From the NCBI GenBank assembly GCA_003165095.1, contig PLSH01000156.1, positions 1 through 13,958 on the forward strand: 13,958 nt of DNA. The letters are read 5' to 3'. Made by a program: the position numbers and the translations under genes. Shown here in pieces: positions 6,715 to 12,377 of the stretch. Each line of letters starts with the position of its first letter. The first letter of the stretch is position 1. The notes beneath the pieces were generated by a model. That model was not told where the DNA came from, did no database searches, and saw only the letters and a program-made list of their open reading frames with translations. The DNA comes from Acidobacteriaceae bacterium (GTDB lineage Bacteria > Acidobacteriota > Terriglobia > Terriglobales > Acidobacteriaceae).

Positions 6715-8023
6715 ATCGCAGCCGCTGCGCCAAAACCCGCGCGCTGTCGCCAACGCCGCGTCGCACAGCCTTTTTTGGCTCGTCTTTGCAAACGCCGCCG
6801 GAGTGCTGATCGCCGTTCTGCTCCTCGTTCCAGCTCTCAACCGGCAGTTGGGTGAGTGGACATACGGCCGCTGGATCATGGTGCACATGAACCTCGAGCT
6901 TTATGGCTGGACGAGCATTCCCATGCTCGGATTTCTTTTCAGGGTCTACGGCGCGGACCGCGGACCCGCCGCCAGGTGGTGCAGGCCGGTGTTGTGGCTG
7001 TGGTCCGCCGCGCTCGCCGTCGGCGCATACTCCTGGCTCTCCGGACATTCGAGCGGCAAGCTCTTTCTCGACTGGACCGGCTACTCGCGAATCCTGTTTC
7101 CTGGGGCGCTTCTGGTGCTTTGGCTGCTTCTGGCCTTCGCCTTCGTTGCCGATTGGGGCGGCAGAGGAAATGCGGCTGCCCGAGCGGCAAAGCTGCTTGG
7201 ACTTGCGATTCTGCTGGCGGTGCCGTTTGTCATTTACGTCGCCTCCAACCCCAACAGCTACCCGCCACTGAACCCCGATACCGGCGGCCCTACAGGCGCA
7301 AGCCAGCTGGAGTCTTCACTGGCCATCGTAACCATCCTGCTCATGCTTCCCTTCGGCCTGACTCGGCGCAAGGCGGGGAAATCCGGGGCCATTGCCATCG
7401 GCTGGATCGTGCTGGCCGCGGAATCGATCCTCTGCGCCGCGCTGGGACGCGCCGATATCAGTCATCACCAGCCCGCGCAGTACCTCGGCCTGGCCAGCCT
7501 GTTGGTGTGGCTGCCGCTCACACCCGCTTACTACGCGGCCTTCGCGTGGCCTCAAAACACCCGCCGCTGGAGATTGGCCTTCCTATGGTGGTGGGCCGCC
7601 CTGGTAATCACCGGATGGATCTCCTTTCTTCCCGGTGTCCTTGACAATTTGAAATTCACCGACGCTCTCGTCGGACACTCCTTCATTGCCATGGCCGGCT
7701 TCACGTCAAGCTTCATCATCTTCGTCATGGTGCAGCTTCTGGGCCATGATGGATGGATCTTCAATCGGACGCGATCCTTTTATTTGTGGAATGGCAGCGT
7801 CGTCGCCTATATCGTGCTGATGCTCGCCGCCGGCTGGCGTGAAGGCTCCGATCCGGCCTTCACCATTGTGCCAGGCATGGCCCGCAACATTCTTTACACC
7901 CTTCGCCTCATCACCGGAATCCTGATGCTTATTGCCTCAATTGATTGGCTCGTCGATGCGTCTGCGCTGCTTCGCGAGCCAGCCTCCACTTCCACTGAAG
8001 TTCCATTGGAGAAGATAGCATGA
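6692..8023 (+). CDS. CcoN-like (cbb3 oxidase subunit I-like) membrane protein with incomplete active site
   Basis: A polytopic membrane protein, 443 residues from the ATG at 6692, with about ten to twelve hydrophobic helices. Family signals: VHMNLELYGW (H65) fits the low-spin haem-b ligand helix of CcoN; SHHQPAQYLG (H258-H259) fits the paired Cu-B histidines; FTDALVGHSF (H329) fits the WTIGHVHSG haem helix. Spacing of H65 and the HH pair is close to CcoN numbering. Missing: one His of HxH (F331 or V327 depending on alignment), the WGHN Cu-B histidine (no His between 121 and 257), and the Tyr six residues before HH (Gly252 here). It may bind low-spin haem b but probably cannot reduce O2 normally. 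GGAAAG (6682-6687) supports ATG 6692; GTG at 6680 is the alternative. ATGA overlap with the next gene. Confidence 0.8.
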   Translation: MNMHTLNESQPLRQNPRAVANAASHSLFWLVFANAAGVLIAVLLLVPALNRQLGEWTYGRWIMVHMNLELYGWTSIPMLGFLFRVYGADRGPAARWCRPVLWLWSAALAVGAYSWLSGHSSGKLFLDWTGYSRILFPGALLVLWLLLAFAFVADWGGRGNAAARAAKLLGLAILLAVPFVIYVASNPNSYPPLNPDTGGPTGASQLESSLAIVTILLMLPFGLTRRKAGKSGAIAIGWIVLAAESILCAALGRADISHHQPAQYLGLASLLVWLPLTPAYYAAFAWPQNTRRWRLAFLWWWAALVITGWISFLPGVLDNLKFTDALVGHSFIAMAGFTSSFIIFVMVQLLGHDGWIFNRTRSFYLWNGSVVAYIVLMLAAGWREGSDPAFTIVPGMARNILYTLRLITGILMLIASIDWLVDASALLREPASTSTEVPLEKIA

Positions 8024-8430
8024 ACCGTCCCATCCTCATTGGTTATCAGCTGCTGACCGGGTTTTCCGATGCCTCAACCGGCGTGCTGCTACTGGCTGCG
8101 CCGGGCCTGGCACTAAGGCTTATGTATTTGAGCGTGCCCTCCGATGCGCTCATCTACATCTCCTTCGTAGGCGCATTTGTTTTGTCCGTGGGCCTTGCCT
8201 GCCTCTACGGCGGGCTCCTCGCTTATCGCAGAAGCTCCCGGGCAAAACTCGAAATAGTATGGCTGCTCACGGCCTTCACGCGCGCCAGCGTCGCCACCTT
8301 CGTGATCGGCCAGGTTCTGGCCAGCACGCTCGAAGCCGGTTGGATTACGGTTGCAGCTGCTGACGGCGCGTGCGTCCTGATTCAGGGAATTGGCTTGCGC
8401 CGCGGCTGGCTGGCCCATGTCTCGCGCTAA
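8020..8430 (+). CDS. Small four-helix membrane protein between the two cytochrome subunits
   Basis: A 136-residue integral membrane protein I do not recognise. Four hydrophobic segments are visible at about residues 15-35, 45-68, 78-100 and 108-126. Small polar residues occur inside them (SDAST in helix 1, TRAS in helix 3, with Arg88 apparently buried, and ADGA in helix 4). There is no CxxCH and no His pair, so no obvious haem ligand set. ATG overlaps the stop of the CcoN-like gene (ATGA), and its 3' end overlaps the next gene by 14 nt, so its product is probably made in step with both. By position it could be an accessory subunit (compare the small CcoQ/CcoH proteins of cbb3 oxidases), but it is larger and shows no clear similarity to them. 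Confidence 0.8.
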   Translation: MNRPILIGYQLLTGFSDASTGVLLLAAPGLALRLMYLSVPSDALIYISFVGAFVLSVGLACLYGGLLAYRRSSRAKLEIVWLLTAFTRASVATFVIGQVLASTLEAGWITVAAADGACVLIQGIGLRRGWLAHVSR

Positions 8431-10315
8431 GATCGCAGGCTCCGGCTGGCAAGGCGCGAGCCTTGTCGCGATCACCTATGTCTACTTCCTCATCTTTGCC
8501 CAGTTCGCATTCCTGAAGCGGCTCTCGAGCCTGGGCATAGCGGATGCGCACCTCAAGGCCGTGATGGCGGCTATGGCTGCGGGAGGAATCCTCCTGAGCC
8601 TGCTTGCACCTCGGCTTAACCTTTGGCCCTCCCCCAACCTGCGGCTGCGCCTCGGTCTCTCGGTCTCCGCAGTTGCGGCATTCTTCGCGCTTCTTCCGCT
8701 CAGCTTCGCAGCTGCCGCTGCCCTGGCTTTCCTCATCGGCACCGGGCTTGGCCTGCTTACCGTTACCTTGGTTACGCACCTGCGCCGTTGGACCGGCAAT
8801 CGCAATCCGCTGCTCGCCGTAGGCGCAGGAACGGGATTCGGTTATCTTGCCTGCAACTTCCCGCCGCTTTTTACTGCGACACCGGATACGCAGGCGTTGT
8901 CAGCGGGCATTTTGTGCCTCGTAGGCATTGGCATCTCTCTCGCACCCTGCTCCGCGCCGATCGAAATAACTGAAATCCGCCCTCTGTCCGCGGCCTCGTT
9001 TCTTCCCGCGCTCGCCAGTTTGACCGCGCTAGTCTGGCTGGACTCGGCCGCCTTCTTCATCATTCAGAACACTCCGTCATTGAAGACAGGAACCTGGCAG
9101 GGCGCATTGCATCTCTGGGCAAACGGCCTGCTGCACGTTGCCGCAGCTCTGGCCGGCGTCTGGTTTCTGCGCCGCCGCGGCCTCGCGCCGGTCCTTGCTG
9201 CCGCGTTTCTCGCACTTGGCAGCGCCTGCCTGCTTCTGCTCGATCCCGGACGCGCGTTGCTCGCTTCCGTCTTTTATCCCGTCGGCGTCTCGCTCTACTC
9301 CGTTGTGCTGGTCGCGTATCCTTCCTTGATCGCTCCTGCTCGTTCCGCCGCCGAGCGGGGCCGCATGGCTGGATGGCTCTACGCACTCGCCGGCTGGTCG
9401 GGCTCCGCGCTGGGGATCGGCATGGGCCAGCATCTCGGTTATGTTCCTACTGCCTTTGTCATAGCCGCAGGCGTAGTGGTTCTGCTGCCGCAGTTTCTTT
9501 TTCTCATTCGCCGGCGCACCCGCGAATTGGCGCTCACGGCACTGGTGATGCTTGCGGCTCTCTTTCTCGACCGGTTTCTCCACGCCTTCGATCAACCGCC
9601 TCAACTTACCCAGGTGGAACGGGGGCGTCAAGTGTACATTTCCGAGGGCTGCATCCACTGCCACTCTCAATATGTGCGCCCGAATACTCCGGACGTTCTC
9701 ATGTGGGGGCCTGTTGAGACCGTCGCGGAGGTTCGTCTTCAGCATCCGCCGCTCATCGGCAATCGTCGCCAGGGCCCTGACCTTTCCGAAGTGGGCGCAC
9801 GTCGTTCCGCGCTTTGGCTTAAGGCACATTTCTACAATCCCGCCGAAGTCAGCGGAGCTTCCGTCATGCCCTCGTATGCGTATCTTTTTTACGATGAGCG
9901 CGGCAACGATCTTGTGGCTTACCTCGAGAGTCTGCAGAAAGCTGGCTCAGTGGAGCGTCTGGTTGCGGAAATGAGTTGGCAACCGTCAGCTTCTGCGGTT
10001 GCAGCGGCCGATGCAAGCGATGGGGAGCGGCTTTTTCAACGCGATTGCACGACCTGTCACAGTGTGGATGGGCGCACACGCCACGCCTGGAATGACAGTT
10101 TCAAACGGATTCCCATCGATCTTCGGGCAGGGCCTCTCCTTGATTTGCCACGGTCGAGTCCGCCTGTGTTGCGCATGAATCGGCTGGCGCAGATCGCTAA
10201 ATTCGGCATCCCCGGAACCGACATGCCTGGACATGAGTATCTGTCCGACAAAGACATCGCCTCCATCAGCCTTTGGTTGATGCAGACTACCGCGCAGTCT
10301 AGTCAGAAACGATAA
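8417..10315 (+). CDS. MFS-like permease fused to CcoO-like cytochrome c and a second cytochrome c domain
   Basis: A 632-residue fusion. Residues 1 to about 368 are an MFS-like bundle of about 11-12 helices. A further helix (about 371-388) anchors an extracytoplasmic region, as in CcoO. Residues 400-505 match CcoO/FixO: GRQVYISEGCIHCHSQYVRP with CxxCH at 412-416, GPDLSEVG (453-460) and axial Met484 in SVMPSY. A second class I cytochrome c domain follows, with CTTCH at 544-548 and likely ligand Met603 in TDMPGHEYL. Thus two c haems, like CcoO plus part of CcoP, on one chain with a permease. ATG at 8417 is chosen; an in-frame TTG at 8390 has AGGGA only 1 nt away. It overlaps the previous gene by 14 nt. 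Likely redox partner of the CcoN-like protein; what the MFS part carries, if anything, is unknown. Confidence 0.88.
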   Translation: MSRAKIAGSGWQGASLVAITYVYFLIFAQFAFLKRLSSLGIADAHLKAVMAAMAAGGILLSLLAPRLNLWPSPNLRLRLGLSVSAVAAFFALLPLSFAAAAALAFLIGTGLGLLTVTLVTHLRRWTGNRNPLLAVGAGTGFGYLACNFPPLFTATPDTQALSAGILCLVGIGISLAPCSAPIEITEIRPLSAASFLPALASLTALVWLDSAAFFIIQNTPSLKTGTWQGALHLWANGLLHVAAALAGVWFLRRRGLAPVLAAAFLALGSACLLLLDPGRALLASVFYPVGVSLYSVVLVAYPSLIAPARSAAERGRMAGWLYALAGWSGSALGIGMGQHLGYVPTAFVIAAGVVVLLPQFLFLIRRRTRELALTALVMLAALFLDRFLHAFDQPPQLTQVERGRQVYISEGCIHCHSQYVRPNTPDVLMWGPVETVAEVRLQHPPLIGNRRQGPDLSEVGARRSALWLKAHFYNPAEVSGASVMPSYAYLFYDERGNDLVAYLESLQKAGSVERLVAEMSWQPSASAVAAADASDGERLFQRDCTTCHSVDGRTRHAWNDSFKRIPIDLRAGPLLDLPRSSPPVLRMNRLAQIAKFGIPGTDMPGHEYLSDKDIASISLWLMQTTAQSSQKR

Positions 10316-10326
10316 GAAACACACTT

Positions 10327-10331
10327 AGGAG
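10327..10331 (+). promoter_or_regulatory. Strong ribosome binding site of the YceI gene
   Basis: AGGAG lies 7 nt before ATG 10339, the best Shine-Dalgarno match in the operon. The other internal genes rely on start/stop overlap. This suggests the periplasmic product is made independently and perhaps in larger amounts. Confidence 0.6.
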
Positions 10332-10338
10332 AAGAACC

Positions 10339-10917
10339 ATGAGGACCTTCGCAACAGTCCTTTTTCTCGCCACTCCACTCGCGATTATTCCTTCCGCGCT
10401 CGCGCAACATGAGGCTTTTGCCGTCAATGCCGATACCAGCCAGGTCGCCTTCTCTCTGGGCGGCAATGGGCACCATGTGCAGGGATCATTCCACGTTCAG
10501 AGCGGGTCGATCGACTTTGATCCGGCTGCTCACAAGATCTCCGGCTCGGTGGTCGTCGCTGCCCGCAGCGGCAACAGCGGCGAACCGAGCCGCGACAAGA
10601 AAATGAACACCGACGTTCTTGACACCGAACGCTTCGCCGTCGTGACGTTTGCGCCCGGCAGCTATCAGGGAACCATCGCGCCGTCGGGCGATTCCACCAT
10701 TCAGGTCTCCGGCGTCTTCACCCTGCATGGCACGCCACATGACCTCACTCTGCCCATGCAGATTCATATCGATGGCGCGAACCTGACCGCAAAAGGGAAC
10801 TTCACGGTGCCCTACGTCAAGTGGGGGCTGAAGGATCCCAGCGTTTTCATTCTCAAAGTGGCCAAAGAGGTTGATATTGAACTGACCCTGAACGGCCGGC
10901 TCACTCCCGCCAGTTAG
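10339..10917 (+). CDS. Secreted YceI-family (polyisoprenoid-binding fold) protein
   Basis: A 192-residue periplasmic protein. Signal peptide at 1-22 (MRTF, hydrophobic core, cleavage probably at ALA-QH), then a lipocalin-like beta-barrel typical of YceI: FAVNADTSQVAFSL opening strand, RDKKMNTDVLDTERF (85-99) matching the family's R-D-x-x-x-x-x-D-x-x-x-x-x-x-F/Y segment, FTLHGTPHDLTLP (127-139), and a final strand EVDIELTLNGRL. Length matches family members. YceI homologues (for example Thermus TT1927b, crystallised with a bound isoprenoid chain) bind long isoprenoids and often lie beside membrane b-type cytochromes. Here it closes an operon that begins with a prenyl synthase, 23 nt after the cytochrome fusion, so it may carry or present an isoprenoid to the membrane complex. 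The ligand is inferred, not shown. Confidence 0.93.
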   Translation: MRTFATVLFLATPLAIIPSALAQHEAFAVNADTSQVAFSLGGNGHHVQGSFHVQSGSIDFDPAAHKISGSVVVAARSGNSGEPSRDKKMNTDVLDTERFAVVTFAPGSYQGTIAPSGDSTIQVSGVFTLHGTPHDLTLPMQIHIDGANLTAKGNFTVPYVKWGLKDPSVFILKVAKEVDIELTLNGRLTPAS

Positions 10918-10944
10918 ATCGCGCGCCCTCGGAATTCCAGGAAC

Positions 10945-11700
10945 CTACTGTTGCGAACCGTCCGCGGGCTTGCTACCATGGAAGATGCGTTGGTTGATGT
11001 CGGGCCAGAACTCCTTGAGAACGAAGGAGCCCGCATCGATTCCAATATCCAGTCCCCACTCCGTGCCTGTATTGGCAAAGCTTCGTTCGCGCGAGGGATA
11101 GTAGAGGCTCGACAGGCCCGCCGAGGCTCCGGCGCCAATCACCTCGCTCGCATTGAACACTTCATTGCCGGAGTCGGAACGGGTGACCACGGCGCGGCTC
11201 AGAGCGTAACCGGCTCGTTTCAGGAATCCGCCTCTGCCCAATGTATAGTACCGCGTATCTTCGCGGGTGATCACCGGTGCAACGAATTCCACCATGTAGT
11301 TCTCGCTCGTCTGGTCGACAGCGGCATGCCAGAAGTAACGGCTGTATCCGGCCGCGCCCTGGTGAAACTCGGGAGTTGTGTTCGTTGCCATCGAGTAGCC
11401 TGCGAGCATCGCTGGAATGAAGACGGAAGAATAGTCGAAGGAGTCGTCGGTTGCAGTAAGGAACTTCTCTTTCACTGACTGAGCGGGTAGCCTGTCGTCG
11501 GTGCTCACAGCTCGAAAGTTCGGGATAACGCCGAGGATTCGCTTGGTTTGCGACGTTCTCTGAACATAGGAAGCGTTCTGCGGAGTTGGCGCGTTTGGCA
11601 GGTCATTTGCCCCAGCCTGCGCTGCCAGGTTGCTCGCAAGAACAAAAATGCACGCGACGCACACCGAATACGGAGCGTGTCGAGAAAGCCATCGGGCCAT
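10945..11700 (-). CDS. Conserved secreted hypothetical protein (acidobacterial type)
   Basis: A 251-residue exported protein of unknown function. An N-terminal signal (MARWLSRH, hydrophobic to about 27, cleavage near AAQAG) precedes an LPNAP segment. Then come ILGVIPNFRAVS (56-67), EFHQGAAGYSRYFWH (111-125), DTRYYTLGRGGF (148-159) and FKEFWPDIN-like FVLKEFWPDIN (226-236). From memory, secreted proteins with these motifs recur as a conserved hypothetical family in Acidobacteria; no enzyme signature is visible. Alternating polar and aromatic residues would suit a beta-rich envelope protein, which is inference. An upstream ATG (11767-11769) gives 274 residues but a long, Cys-containing n-region, so I prefer 11698-11700. 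Neither start has a good ribosome binding site. It is convergent with the YceI gene across only 27 nt, with no terminator seen. Confidence 0.8.
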   Translation of the reverse strand: MARWLSRHAPYSVCVACIFVLASNLAAQAGANDLPNAPTPQNASYVQRTSQTKRILGVIPNFRAVSTDDRLPAQSVKEKFLTATDDSFDYSSVFIPAMLAGYSMATNTTPEFHQGAAGYSRYFWHAAVDQTSENYMVEFVAPVITREDTRYYTLGRGGFLKRAGYALSRAVVTRSDSGNEVFNASEVIGAGASAGLSSLYYPSRERSFANTGTEWGLDIGIDAGSFVLKEFWPDINQRIFHGSKPADGSQQ

Positions 11701-11873
11701 GAATTGCGGAGGACAGAATCTGCATTGCTTGTCGAAGTGGTCCCTGGAGGAACAGGAATTAGCCTTCATGCCTTATCTGACCGATGAATGGCGCGAATTG
11801 GGAGCCGTATCAATCAAGTATGAACAAATCGTCATTCGAAAGCATCTGCGGGGAATTCTATACTTGCCATGAT

Positions 11874-11902
11874 GGACGGTCGATTGATAGTCGATTGGAC
11901 GG
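11874..11902. repeat. Short nested direct repeats
   Basis: GTCGATTG occurs at 11879-11886 and 11890-11897, and GGACGG at 11874-11879 and 11897-11902, so one pair of direct repeats flanks the other. It could be a protein-binding site upstream of the minus-strand secreted-protein gene, or chance. Confidence 0.3.
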
Positions 11903-11905
11903 CTC

Positions 11906-11972
11906 CGGATGTGTCACCAGCTACTCGGAGGTAACCCCGAAAACCGGGTTACTTCCCAATGGCGACCATCCG
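11906..11972. other. Nested stem structure, possible structured RNA or leader
   Basis: CGGATG (11906-11911) pairs with CATCCG (11967-11972). After a one-base bulge, GTCACC (11913-11918) pairs with GGCGAC (11961-11966) with one A-C mismatch. Inside this stem, GTAACCC (11931-11937) and GGGTTAC (11946-11952) form a perfect 7-bp hairpin with an 8-nt loop. There is no T-run, so it is not an ordinary terminator. On the minus strand it lies 136-206 nt before the secreted-protein start and could be in its 5' leader. I could not match it to a riboswitch class I know. Confidence 0.4.
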
Positions 11973-12172
11973 CCCGGAACTCGAAAAGCAGACTGCGACC
12001 CCGCTCAAGGAGCGCGTTGGCAGCAAGTGAGGTGACATCCTATTAATGCGTTGCCGGCGCGAAGTGTTCAGAATCGACCATCATTGCTGGCAGAACAGCG
12101 GTAAAAGATTGGATTGGCCTACTACGATCCTTTGCTGGATTTCGATTATCCTATTTGTGGCGCGCCGCCTAT

Positions 12173-12209
12173 AGAACGATGTGCTCCGATGAGCGGAAAT
12201 AATCGTTCT
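12173..12209. other. 37-nt symmetric hairpin
   Basis: AGAACGAT (12173-12180) pairs perfectly with ATCGTTCT (12202-12209). Inside a symmetric 4/4 internal loop, TCCG (12185-12188) pairs with CGGA (12194-12197) around a 5-nt loop. It lies about 170 nt beyond the stop of the minus-strand radical SAM gene. No T-run follows on either strand, so it is not a standard intrinsic terminator. It could be an operator, a processing or stability element, or part of a small RNA. Confidence 0.4.
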
Positions 12210-12377
12210 CATTCTCACATTGAGCGCAATTGGATCGCCAAAGATCACCAACTGAAGTAGCCGCCCGCAAAGGCATCCCCCGCTAAGAAGCTGCCGAATC
12301 GATGACAAGCGAACCCTGTTAATGGGAATGTACAGCCTTAAACCCGCCGTGCGAATCGGAACCGATCTCGCCCACTC

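Larger units (their letters stand above)
11701..12377. other. Gene-free intergenic region with fold-back elements
   Basis: About 680 nt between two minus-strand genes. Short ORFs (for example 11784-12035 plus and 12081-12308 minus) lack ribosome binding sites and protein-like composition. The region holds the repeat at 11874-11902, the nested stems at 11906-11972 and the hairpin at 12173-12209. It should also contain the promoter of the secreted hypothetical gene and the 3' end signal of the radical SAM gene. The part around 12120-12210 looks richer in A+T than the flanking genes. Confidence 0.5.

Noticed and set aside
6692..10315. A complete cbb3-type terminal oxidase
   Set aside because: The subunit I-like protein lacks the WGHN copper histidine, the active-site Tyr and one His of HxH. 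Subunits II/III are replaced by an MFS fusion. No CcoP, CcoG, CcoI or CcoS genes are present.
11903..11975. Known riboswitch (c-di-GMP, cobalamin, SAM, TPP, ZTP or fluoride)
   Set aside because: None of the core motifs I know for these classes is present; only base-paired stems are seen.
11784..12035. 83-codon plus-strand ORF
   Set aside because: No ribosome binding site, Cys/Ser/Gly-rich chance-like translation, and it covers the nested stem structure.
12185..12199. Hammerhead ribozyme core (CCGATGAG...CGGAAA resembles CUGAUGAG...GAAA)
   Set aside because: The invariant CUGANGA is not matched (CCGATGA), and there is no stem II between the two core strands.
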